The notes below the pieces were generated by a model that saw nothing but the letters and a program-made list of their open reading frames with translations, did no database searches and was not told the DNA's origin. A DNA stretch of 64,000 bases from Streptomyces sp. WZ-12 (lineage in GTDB: Bacteria > Actinomycetota > Actinomycetes > Streptomycetales > Streptomycetaceae): NCBI RefSeq assembly GCF_028898845.1, contig NZ_CP118574.1:5119001-5183000 (forward strand), written 5' to 3'. This document shows positions 44,804-52,561 of the stretch, piece after piece. Each line of letters starts with the position of its first letter. The stretch's first letter is position 1. The position numbers and the translations under genes were made by a program.

Positions 44804-45730
44804 TCACAGCACCGCCACCGGCGCGACCGGGGCGCCGGTGGCGCCGACGAACGGCTCCGCCGGCGCGGACAGCAGGAAGGCGTAGCGGCACTCCTGCGCG
44901 CAGGCCCGCGACAGTTCCTCCAGGTTCCAGTTCTGGCCCTGGAGCATGCCCATCTCGACCAGGTGCAAGGCGTGCACCGGCAGCCACAACCCCTCGACCT
45001 CCGGCGGGAAGACCTCGAAGGTCAGGGTGTCGTTGGCGACCGCGGCCACCCCGCGGGCGTGGAACCACTCCGGGGCGTGCAGCGAGAGCCCGGGCGACGG
45101 GAACGCGTACGCCTCCCGGTCGCCGGCCAGGTAGTGCCTCAGGTGCCCGGTGCGGACCAGGACGACATCGCCGGACCGGACCCGCGCCCCGGCCAACTCC
45201 TCGGCGGCGGACAGGTCTTCCGGCGTGACCGCGTGCCCGGGCGGCAGCCGGTCGGCGCCGCGGGCCCGGGCCACGTCCAGCAGCACCCCCCGGGAGACGA
45301 TCGGGGCGGCCTTCTCGATGCCGACCGCGGTGGCGCCGCGGTGCGCGGTGACGGTGTCGGCGGGCCGGCCGTTGTAGAGCCGGCCGGAGTGCGAGACATG
45401 GGCCAGGCCGTCCCAGTGGGTGGCGGCCTGGAGGCCCATGGTGACGGTGTCGTCGGAGGTGGCGACGGTGCCCGGACCGAAGGGCTCGTGGTTGATGGCG
45501 ACCATGGTGTGCAGCGGGTTGACCCGCCCCGGGATCAGGCCGGTCTGCACGCCGTCGTGCCGGAGCGGCAGCGCGAGGGGGACCCGGCGGCCGCTGCGGA
45601 CGGTCGCGGCGGCGGCGCGCACCACGTCCGGGGTGATCAGGTTCAGGGTGCCGAGCTCGTCGTCCGGGCCCCAGCGGCCCCAGTTGTTCACGCGCCGGGC
45701 GATGTCGTGGAACTCCTGAGGGAGGGGCAT
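44804..45730 (-). CDS. Cyclase-family (PF04199) metal-dependent hydrolase
   Basis: A 308-residue protein of the cyclase/kynurenine-formamidase-like fold. The metal-site motif, usually HxGTHxDxPxH, reads THWDGLAHVSHSG at about 105-117, keeping Asp and the second His; DVVLVRTGH and the C-terminal LHALHLVEMGM are typical. Family members hydrolyse amides, esters or ring bonds, and relatives in such clusters may open a lactone or ring. ATG start; divergent from the SDR gene over a 153-bp gap that carries an operator copy, so it belongs to the regulon. Confidence 0.86.
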   Translation of the reverse strand: MPLPQEFHDIARRVNNWGRWGPDDELGTLNLITPDVVRAAAATVRSGRRVPLALPLRHDGVQTGLIPGRVNPLHTMVAINHEPFGPGTVATSDDTVTMGLQAATHWDGLAHVSHSGRLYNGRPADTVTAHRGATAVGIEKAAPIVSRGVLLDVARARGADRLPPGHAVTPEDLSAAEELAGARVRSGDVVLVRTGHLRHYLAGDREAYAFPSPGLSLHAPEWFHARGVAAVANDTLTFEVFPPEVEGLWLPVHALHLVEMGMLQGQNWNLEELSRACAQECRYAFLLSAPAEPFVGATGAPVAPVAVL

Positions 45731-45845
45731 GGGGCTCCTTGGGGGAGGCGGCGTGGGCGGCGTCCGGGGTCCCGCGCGGCTCGTGCCGGGGGTCTCGTAC
45801 GGCTCGTGTGCGGGGTCTTGTGCTCGGCCGGTGCGTGCTCAAAAA

Positions 45846-45862
45846 TCTAACGACCCGTCAGA
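45846..45862. promoter_or_regulatory. Palindromic operator, copy 3
   Basis: TCTAACG-ACC-CGTCAGA, one mismatch, 21 bp before the SDR ATG and shared with the divergent cyclase gene. Confidence 0.8.
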
Positions 45863-45883
45863 AACTGTGGGAAGGGGCGCGGC

Positions 45884-46798
45884 ATGGGGAACTTCTTGGC
45901 CGGCAAGGTGGTCGCCGTCACGGGGGCCGGCCGTGGCATCGGACGGGCGGTCGCCCTCGCGGCGGCCGCCGAGGGCGCGAAGGTGGTGGTCAACGACTAC
46001 GGCGTCGCCATCGGGGGCGGCGAGCCCAGCAGCGAGGTCGCGGCGGCGGTGGTCAAGGAGATAACCGCGGCCGGCGGCAGCGCCGTTGCGGTCGCCGACG
46101 ACGTCTCCACGATGGCCGGCGGGCAGCGGATCGTGGACACCGCGCTCGCCGAGTACGGGCGGATCGACGGCGTGGTGTGCGTGGCCGGCATCCTGCGCGA
46201 GCGGATGCTCTTCAACATGTCCGAGGAGGAGTGGGACCCGGTGGTCGCCACCCACCTCAAGGGCACCTTCACGGTCTTCCGCGCCGCCGCGGCCGTGCTG
46301 CGCAAGCAGCGGTCCGGCACGCTGATCGGCTTCACCAGCGGCAACCACCAGGGCAGCGTCGCCCAGGCCAACTACGCCTCCGCCAAGGGCGGGATCATCT
46401 CGCTGGTGCGCAGCGCGGCGCTGGGCCTGCACAAGTACGGGGTCACCGCCAACGCGGTGGCGCCCGTCGCCCGGACCCGGATGTCGGCCAACGTGCCGAT
46501 GGAGCTCAAGGAGATCGGGGAACCGGAGGACGTCGCGGCGTTCGTGGTCTACCTGTTGAGCGACCGGGCGCGGGAGGACGGGGTCACCGGGCAGGTCTAC
46601 ACGGTGGCCGGGCCGAAGATCGCGGTGTGGGCCCAGCCCAGGGAGCTGCGCTCCGTTCACGCCGACGAGGGCGGGTGGACGCCGGAGCGGGTCGCCGAGG
46701 CGGTGGCGGGGGTGGTCGGGGTCGATCCCATGCCGATGCTGGCGCAGTTGGTGGAGATGGAGCGGGCGGCGAAGGCCGCGGAGCGGCCGAATGTCTAG
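45884..46798 (+). CDS. SDR, 17-beta-HSD4/MFE-2-like hydroxyacyl-CoA dehydrogenase
   Basis: A 304-residue SDR: cofactor loop VTGAGRGIGRAVA, NDYG acidic turn (NAD preference), VCVAGILRERMLFNMSEEEWDPVVATHLKGTF and the YASAKGGI catalytic motif. The RERM segment and the 40-residue C-terminal extension match (3R)-hydroxyacyl-CoA dehydrogenases of the MFE-2 type. It would oxidise the hydroxyacyl-CoA made by the hydratase. First gene of a rightward operon with ACAD3 and an alcohol dehydrogenase; preceded by an operator. Confidence 0.9.
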   Translation: MGNFLAGKVVAVTGAGRGIGRAVALAAAAEGAKVVVNDYGVAIGGGEPSSEVAAAVVKEITAAGGSAVAVADDVSTMAGGQRIVDTALAEYGRIDGVVCVAGILRERMLFNMSEEEWDPVVATHLKGTFTVFRAAAAVLRKQRSGTLIGFTSGNHQGSVAQANYASAKGGIISLVRSAALGLHKYGVTANAVAPVARTRMSANVPMELKEIGEPEDVAAFVVYLLSDRAREDGVTGQVYTVAGPKIAVWAQPRELRSVHADEGGWTPERVAEAVAGVVGVDPMPMLAQLVEMERAAKAAERPNV

Positions 46799-46923
46799 CG
46801 GTGGCCGGCGGGTGGCCGTGGCCCACGTTGCTGGCTTTCCCGCCCCGGCCCCTCCGGCCCGTCCCCTCCCGTTGGTGGGTGGGGGAGGGGTGCGTTGTGG
46901 TTGCTGTGGGAGGGAGGGCGTCG

Positions 46924-48150
46924 GTGTTTGAGGTCGAGGACGAGGCGTTTCGGCGGGAAGCACGGGAGTGGTTGGCGGGGCATGTGGTGGGGGCGTTCGC
47001 CGCGTTGGGGGCGGCGGGTGGGCGGGGAGTGCGCATGTGGGGGTGGGGGTCCGCGGGACTGGAGCGGGAGTTGGGGGGGTGGGGGCTGGATCGGGTTGGG
47101 GTGGGAGCGGGGGCACGGGGGGTACGGGAACCGGCCGGGTCGTTGGCGCAGCAGGTGGTGTGGGCCGAGGAGTACGCGCGGGCCGGGGCGCCGGGGCGGG
47201 TGGGGCACATCGGGGAGAACCTGCTGGCGCCTACGTTGCTCGCCTACGGGGACGAGACGCAGCGGAGGCGGTTCCTGCCGGCCGTGGCGCGGGGCGAGGA
47301 GCTGTGGTGTCAGGGATACAGCGAGCCGGGGGCCGGGTCGGACCTGGCGGGGCTGCGGACGGTGGCGGTCCGGGACGGTGACCGGTACCGGATCAGCGGG
47401 CAGAAGGTGTGGACCTCGTTGGCCGGGGAAGCCGATTGGTGCTTCGTGCTGGCGCGGACGGAACCCGCGGAGCGGCGGCACCGGGGACTGTCGTTCCTGT
47501 TGGTGCCGATGGACCAGCCGGGGCGGATCGAGGTGCGGCCGATCCGGCAGCTGACCGGGACCGCGGAGTTCAACGAGGTGTTCTTCGACGGGGCGGTGGC
47601 GCGCGCCGACCATGTGGTGGGCGGTGCGGGCCGGGGGTGGCGGGTGGCGATGGGGCTGTTGGCGCGGGAGCGGGGGGTGTCGACGCTCGTGCAGCAGATC
47701 GGGTTCGCGGGGGAGTTGGCGGAGGTGGTGGGGGAGGCGGCGCGGTGCGGGGCGGTGCGGGATCCGGTACTGCGGGAACAACTGGTGGCGCAGTGGGCCG
47801 CGTTGAAGGTGATGCGGTGGAACGCGTTGCGGACGTTGGCGGGGGGTGATGCGGGGGCGCCGAGCGTGGCGAAGCTGTTGTGGGGCGGGTGGCACCGGCG
47901 GCTCGGGGAGCTGGCGATGGCGGTGCGGGGTGCCGTCGCGGCGGTGGGGCCCGGCGACTGGTCCGCCGAGGAGCCGTATCGACTCGATGCGCTGCAACGG
48001 CTGTTCCTGTTCACCCGGGCCGACACGATCTACGGCGGCTCGGACGAGATCCAGCGCAACATCATCGCCGAGCGGGTGCTCGGCCTGCCCAGAGCGGAGC
48101 GGGAAATGCCCGGAGCGGAGCGGGAAATGCCCAGAGCGGAGCGGGAATGA
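46924..48150 (+). CDS. Acyl-CoA dehydrogenase 3
   Basis: A 408-residue ACAD from the GTG at 46924 (GGAGGGAGGG upstream). Signatures: LWCQGYSEPGAGSDLAGL, the FAD-contacting KVWTSLAGEADWC and the C-terminal DTIYGGSDEIQRNIIAERVLGLPRA. At the position of the YEGT Glu there is Gly (YGGS), as in many steroid-type dehydrogenases. The last 21 codons are a 21-bp tandem repeat (PRAEREM repeats). The codon use of the first 150 codons is more G-rich and less regular than in ACAD1. The stop overlaps the next gene (ATGA). Confidence 0.88.
   Translation: MFEVEDEAFRREAREWLAGHVVGAFAALGAAGGRGVRMWGWGSAGLERELGGWGLDRVGVGAGARGVREPAGSLAQQVVWAEEYARAGAPGRVGHIGENLLAPTLLAYGDETQRRRFLPAVARGEELWCQGYSEPGAGSDLAGLRTVAVRDGDRYRISGQKVWTSLAGEADWCFVLARTEPAERRHRGLSFLLVPMDQPGRIEVRPIRQLTGTAEFNEVFFDGAVARADHVVGGAGRGWRVAMGLLARERGVSTLVQQIGFAGELAEVVGEAARCGAVRDPVLREQLVAQWAALKVMRWNALRTLAGGDAGAPSVAKLLWGGWHRRLGELAMAVRGAVAAVGPGDWSAEEPYRLDALQRLFLFTRADTIYGGSDEIQRNIIAERVLGLPRAEREMPGAEREMPRAERE
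48088..48150 (+). repeat. Three 21-bp tandem repeats forming the ACAD3 C-terminus
   Basis: CCC(A/G)GAGCGGAGCGGGAA(A)TG units at 48088, 48109 and 48130; the third ends in the stop codon and supplies the ATGA overlap with the next gene. Confidence 0.9.
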
Positions 48151-49220
48151 GGGGCGTCATATTCGACGGCGAGCAGGTCCGGGTCGTGGGCGATCTTCAG
48201 GTGCGCGATCCGGGGCCGGGCGAGGTGCTGGTGGGCGTCCGGGCGGCCGGGTTGTGCCACAGCGACCTGTCGGTGATCGACGGCACGATTCCGTTTCCGG
48301 TGCCGGTGGTGCTGGGACACGAGGGCGCGGGGGTCGTCGAGGCCGTCGGGCCGGGTGTGGTGCATGTGGTGCCCGGGGATCATGTGGCGCTGTCGACGCT
48401 GGCGAACTGCGGGACCTGCGCGGAGTGCGACCGGGGCCGGCCGACGATGTGCCGCAAGGCGATCGGGATGCCGGGGAAGCCCTTTCGGCGGGGCGGTGCG
48501 GAGCTGTTCAACTTCGCCTCCAACTCGGCGTTCGCGGAGCGCACGGTCGTCAAGGCGGTGCAGGCCGTGAAGATCCCGAAGGCGGTGCCGCTGACCTCGG
48601 CGGCGCTGATCGGGTGCGGGGTGCTGACCGGCGTGGGGGCGGTGCTGAACCGGGCCCGGGTGGACCGCGGGGAGTCGGTGGTGGTGATCGGGGCCGGCGG
48701 GATCGGTCTCAACGTCCTCCAGGGCGCGCGGCTGGCGGGCGCCTCGGTGATCGTCGCGGTGGACGCCAACCCCGCGAAGGAGGCGGTGGCGCGGCAGTTC
48801 GGCGCGACGCACTTCGTGGACGCCTCGGCGGTGCGGGACGGCGTGCGGGCGGTGAAGGAGATCCTGCCGACCGGCGCCGACCACGCCTTCGAGTGCGTGG
48901 GCAGCACCCGGCTGATCCGGCAGGCGATCGACGTGCTGGACCGGCACGGGCAGGCGGTGCTGCTGGGCGTCCCGCCGGCCGCCGCTGAGGCGTCCTTCCT
49001 GGTCTCCTCCTTGTACCTGGACAAGTCCATCCTCGGTTGCCGCTACGGCTCCTCCCGCCCCCAACGGGACATCGCCCTCTACGCCCGGCTGTACGGGGAA
49101 CGCCGGCTGCTGCTGGACGAGTTGGTGACCGCGACGTACGGGGTCGAGGACTTCGCCAAGGCGGCGGACGACGCGCACCACGGGCGGGTGGCACGGGCGG
49201 TGCTGGTGTTCGGGGAGTAG
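48147..49220 (+). CDS. Zn-dependent alcohol dehydrogenase (MDR, class III-like)
   Basis: A 357-residue medium-chain dehydrogenase. Catalytic zinc ligands lie in GLCHSDL and GHEGAG, structural zinc in CGTCAECDRGRPTMC (four Cys), and the NAD-binding loop is VIGAGGIGLNVLQGA. The arrangement follows FadB4/AdhD-type enzymes oxidising hydroxylated CoA or alcohol intermediates. ATG overlaps the ACAD3 stop, and the SDR-ACAD3-ADH set is one operon under operator copy 3. Confidence 0.92.
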   Translation: MRGVIFDGEQVRVVGDLQVRDPGPGEVLVGVRAAGLCHSDLSVIDGTIPFPVPVVLGHEGAGVVEAVGPGVVHVVPGDHVALSTLANCGTCAECDRGRPTMCRKAIGMPGKPFRRGGAELFNFASNSAFAERTVVKAVQAVKIPKAVPLTSAALIGCGVLTGVGAVLNRARVDRGESVVVIGAGGIGLNVLQGARLAGASVIVAVDANPAKEAVARQFGATHFVDASAVRDGVRAVKEILPTGADHAFECVGSTRLIRQAIDVLDRHGQAVLLGVPPAAAEASFLVSSLYLDKSILGCRYGSSRPQRDIALYARLYGERRLLLDELVTATYGVEDFAKAADDAHHGRVARAVLVFGE

Positions 49221-49311
49221 GGGGAGGGGCGGGAGGGAGGATTGGCCCGATCCTGTTGAGCCCTGTCCCTCCGGCCACTCGTCCGGTCACCCACGCCTCG
49301 CCGAAGCTGCT

Positions 49312-50646
49312 GTGGTGACTCACACCTCGCCCGATCTGCCCGTACGCGCCGACGCCGACGCCCCCGCGAGCGCGGGGCCGCCGCCCGGCCCTTCCCCCGC
49401 CCGCCGCCGGCGGCCGCACCGGGCCTGGTCGGTCGCCGCCGTCACCTTCCTGACGCTGATCGGCGCGGCCGGCTTCGCCTCGCTGCCCGGCCTGTTGATC
49501 GACCCGCTGCACGACGAGTTCCACTGGTCGCGCGGCACCATCGGCTTCGCGGTCTCGGTCAACCTCGCCCTCTACGGGCTGACCGCGCCGTTCGCCGCCG
49601 CCCTGATGGACCGCTTCGGCATCCGTCGGGTGGTGGCCGCCGCGCTGACCGTGATCGCGGTCGGCGCCGGCCTCACCGTCTACATGACCGCGAGCTGGCA
49701 GCTGATCCTGCTCTGGGGCGTGTTGGTCGGCCTGGGCAGCGGTTCCATGGCCCTGGCGCTGGCCGCGACCGTCACCAACCGCTGGTTCGTCGCCCGCCGC
49801 GGCCTGGTCACCGGCGTGCTGACCGCCGCCGGCGCCTCCGGCCAACTGGTCTTCCTGCCGCTGCTGTCGATGATCGTCGAGCGGCACTCCTGGCGTCCGG
49901 CCGCGGTGACCGTCGCGCTGGCCGCCCTCGCCGTGGTCCCGCTGGTCTGGCTGCTGCTGCGCGACCACCCGGCGGACGTCGGCGCGCGCCCGTACGGGGC
50001 CGAGGAGTTCGTGCCCAAGCCGCCGCCGCGGCACGGTGCCGCCCGCCGGGCCCTGCGCATCCTGGTCTCGTCGGCCAAGACGGGGCCGTTCTGGCTGCTG
50101 TCGGGCACCTTCGCGATCTGTGGCGCCACCACGAACGGCCTGGTCAAGACCCACTTCGTGCCGGCCGCCCACGACCACGGCATGCCGATGACGGCGGCCG
50201 CCTCGCTGCTGGCCGTGATCGGCATCTTCGACATCGCCGGCACCGTCGGCTCCGGTTGGCTCACCGACCGCTTCGACACCCGCCGCCTGCTCGCCGTCTA
50301 CTACGGCCTCCGCGGCCTCTCCCTCCTCTTCCTCCCCGTCCTGCTCTCCAACACCGTCCATCCCCCGATGGTCTTCTTCATCGTCTTCTACGGCCTCGAC
50401 TGGGTCGCGACCGTGCCGCCGACCCTCGCCCTGTGCCGCCTCTACTACGGGGAGGACAGCGCCATCGTCTTCGGCTGGGTCCTCGCCGCCCACCAGGTGG
50501 GCGCGGCCCTCATCGCCTACCTGGGCGGCCTGGCCCGCGACGCCTTCGGCACCTACGACCCGGTCTGGTACGTCTCGGGCGCCCTGTGCGCGGTCGCGGC
50601 GCTGATGGCGCTGGTGCTCCGGGGGCGGGTGGGGGCGCGTACCTGA
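49312..50646 (+). CDS. MFS transporter
   Basis: A 444-residue membrane protein with about 12 helices. The loop 2-3 motif reads ALMDRFGIRRVV and the symmetric loop GSGWLTDRFDTRRLL follows in the second half, as in major facilitator proteins of the oxalate/formate or monocarboxylate (NarK/OFA) type. A N-terminal Pro/Arg-rich tail of about 40 residues is cytoplasmic. GTG start (GTG at 49315 is equally possible). Placed among the catabolic genes it may import the substrate; no operator precedes it, so it may be carried on the SDR-ACAD3-ADH transcript. Confidence 0.88.
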   Translation: MVTHTSPDLPVRADADAPASAGPPPGPSPARRRRPHRAWSVAAVTFLTLIGAAGFASLPGLLIDPLHDEFHWSRGTIGFAVSVNLALYGLTAPFAAALMDRFGIRRVVAAALTVIAVGAGLTVYMTASWQLILLWGVLVGLGSGSMALALAATVTNRWFVARRGLVTGVLTAAGASGQLVFLPLLSMIVERHSWRPAAVTVALAALAVVPLVWLLLRDHPADVGARPYGAEEFVPKPPPRHGAARRALRILVSSAKTGPFWLLSGTFAICGATTNGLVKTHFVPAAHDHGMPMTAAASLLAVIGIFDIAGTVGSGWLTDRFDTRRLLAVYYGLRGLSLLFLPVLLSNTVHPPMVFFIVFYGLDWVATVPPTLALCRLYYGEDSAIVFGWVLAAHQVGAALIAYLGGLARDAFGTYDPVWYVSGALCAVAALMALVLRGRVGART

Positions 50647-50653
50647 GGGGTGC

Positions 50654-50675
50654 CGGCGGCGGGCGCCCGCCGCCG
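50654..50675. terminator. Perfect 22-bp palindrome after the MFS gene
   Basis: CGGCGGCGGGC directly followed by GCCCGCCGCCG, just after the MFS stop and before the end of the convergent flavin reductase gene. Confidence 0.6.
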
Positions 50676-50748
50676 AGTCCCGGTCCTGAGAGCTGACTCG
50701 ACGCTGTGGGCGGCGAGTTGGGGACGCCGGTCCCGCGACCTCGCGGCC

Positions 50749-51384
50749 CTACGGGGCGAGCCGGCCGAAGGCGCCCCGGTGGAAGAGGAGCGGGCCTCGC
50801 TCGGCGGAGGTCGGGTCGGTGCCGAGGGCCTCGACGCGGCCGACGACGATGAGGTGGTCGCCGCCGGTGTGGACGGCGTGGATCGTGCAGTCGATCCAGG
50901 CGGGGACGCCGGCGAGGCGGGGGGAGCCGGTCGCGGGGGCCGGGGCGTGCCGGACGCCGGCGAACTTGTCGGCGCCGCTGACCGCGAACGCGCGGCACAG
51001 CGCGCCCTGTTCGGCGCCGAGGACGTTGACGCAGAACACGCCGGCCCGTGCCAGTCGCGGCCAGGTCGTCGAGGTGCGGCCCACCATGAACGCCACCAGG
51101 GGCGGGTCCAGGGAGAGCGCGGCGAAGGACTGGCAGGCGAAGCCGGCCGGGCCCGGCTCGCCGGGGGCCGTGATGATCGTGAGGCCGCTCGCGAAGTGGC
51201 CCAGCACGGACCGGAATGCGGCCGGGTCCAAGGGGGCGCGCTCGTCGTCGCGGACGGCGCGCAGCGCGGGGCGGGGCGCGGCGGGGGCGGCGGTGGCCGC
51301 CGGCGCGGTGGTGGGGGCGCCTACGGAGCGCAGATAGCGGACGGCCGTGGCCGCCATTCCGGCGTGTCCCATCATGCCCCTCAT
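50749..51384 (-). CDS. Flavin reductase-domain protein (HsaB-like)
   Basis: A 211-residue protein. The flavin-reductase core (PF01613) covers about 45-205: LGHFASGLTIITAP, FACQSFAALSLDPPLVAF, FCVNVLGAEQ and the C-terminal HTGGDHLIVVGRVEAL. Such enzymes supply FMNH2 or FADH2 to a partner monooxygenase. No two-component monooxygenase is visible in the window, so its partner must lie elsewhere. Starts at ATG 51384 or ATG 51375; operator copy 4 ends 5 bp upstream, so the message may be nearly leaderless. The N-terminal 35 residues are Ala/Pro rich. Confidence 0.88.
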   Translation of the reverse strand: MRGMMGHAGMAATAVRYLRSVGAPTTAPAATAAPAAPRPALRAVRDDERAPLDPAAFRSVLGHFASGLTIITAPGEPGPAGFACQSFAALSLDPPLVAFMVGRTSTTWPRLARAGVFCVNVLGAEQGALCRAFAVSGADKFAGVRHAPAPATGSPRLAGVPAWIDCTIHAVHTGGDHLIVVGRVEALGTDPTSAERGPLLFHRGAFGRLAP

Positions 51385-51388
51385 TGAA

Positions 51389-51405
51389 TCTGATGGAGCG
51401 TCAGA
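51389..51405. promoter_or_regulatory. Palindromic operator, copy 4
   Basis: TCTGATG-GAG-CGTCAGA, one mismatch, directly upstream of the flavin reductase start. Confidence 0.85.
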
Positions 51406-51651
51406 TCGGAAGGGGTGGGGCGCCACTCGCGCGGGTGGTTCGGTCTGCAAAACAGCGCCTCAGTAAGGGGGTTGGGGGGAGAGGGAGAGCGGCGGCTGGT
51501 TCCCGATTGGCTGCCGCGCACGCCTGAGGGGCGGACGGGTGGCTGCCGGGGGCGCACCCGTCATACCCGCGAGGTGTCGAACGTCCCTACGGCCGCCGGA
51601 GGGTGAACCGGCCGCGGTGAACGGGCGCGGGCCGGCTCCGTGCCCGCCCGC

Positions 51652-52512
51652 TCACCTCCCCCGGAACGCGGGCCGGCGGCGCGCCACGAACGAGGCGACG
51701 CCCTCCTGCGCGTCCGCCGTCGTCATGTTGATCTCCTGCGCCGCGGCCTCGGCGGCCAGCGCCGTCGCCCGGTCGCCGTCGAGCGAGGCGTTCACCAACT
51801 GCTTGGTGAGGGCCAGGGCCCGGGTGGGGCCCGCGGCGAGCCGCTCGGCCCACTCCCGTGCGGCGTCCGCCAACTCGCCGTCCGGGACGACCCGGTTGAC
51901 CAGCCCCAGGCGCGCGGCCTCGGCGGCCGGCACCGCGTCGCCGAAGAACATCAGCTCCTTGGCGCGCTGCGGGCCGATGAGCCGCGGCAGCAGATAGGCC
52001 CCGCCCCCGTCCGGGACCAGGCCGCGGCGCACGAACACCTCGATGAACCGGGCCGATTCGGCGGCCAGCACCAGATCGCAGGCGAACGCCAAGTGCGCGC
52101 CGAGCCCCGCCGCGGTGCCGTTGACCGCGGCGAGCACCGGCTTCTCGCAGTCCCACACGGCGGCGACGAGCCGTTGGGCGCCGCCGCGGAGCATCCGCGC
52201 GACGTCGCCGGCGACCCGGTCGCCGGTGGCCGGCGCGCCGCGCAGGTCCGCACCGGAGCAGAAGCCCCTGCCGGTGCCGGTGAGCAGCACGACCCGGACG
52301 TCGGGGTCGGCGGAGGCGGCGGCGAGGCGGTCGATGAGGCGTTCGCGCATGTCGGGGGTGAGCGCGTTGAGGGCGTCGGGACGGTCGAGGGTGAGCGTGA
52401 CGACGCCGTTGTCAGTGGCGTGGAGTATCAAGGAATCGACGGGTTCGGCGGCGAGGGCCGCCGGGGCCGGGTCGGTGGCGGTTTCGGCACGGGGGGACGG
52501 TGCGGGCGACAT
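51652..52512 (-). CDS. Enoyl-CoA hydratase/isomerase (crotonase)
   Basis: A 286-residue crotonase. The oxyanion-hole segments are GRGFCSGADLRG and AAVNGTAAGLGAHLAFACDLVLA; the loop VRRGLVPDGGGAYLLPRLIG has Asp in place of one of the two usual catalytic Glu, as in several actinobacterial EchA proteins acting on bulky substrates. ATG start at 52512 gives a 25-residue Pro/Ala N-terminus. It lies 49 bp after the CoA-ligase gene in the same direction, so it is expressed from the operators at 54919 and 54943. Confidence 0.9.
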   Translation of the reverse strand: MSPAPSPRAETATDPAPAALAAEPVDSLILHATDNGVVTLTLDRPDALNALTPDMRERLIDRLAAASADPDVRVVLLTGTGRGFCSGADLRGAPATGDRVAGDVARMLRGGAQRLVAAVWDCEKPVLAAVNGTAAGLGAHLAFACDLVLAAESARFIEVFVRRGLVPDGGGAYLLPRLIGPQRAKELMFFGDAVPAAEAARLGLVNRVVPDGELADAAREWAERLAAGPTRALALTKQLVNASLDGDRATALAAEAAAQEINMTTADAQEGVASFVARRRPAFRGR

Positions 52513-52561
52513 GGGGGAGCGGCTCCAGGAGAAGGGGCGGCCGGGGGTGCCGGCGCGGCGG

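Noticed and set aside
44545..45228. 227-codon plus-strand frame opposite the cyclase gene
   Set aside because: TTG start, Arg/Pro-rich product and antisense to a clear enzyme gene.
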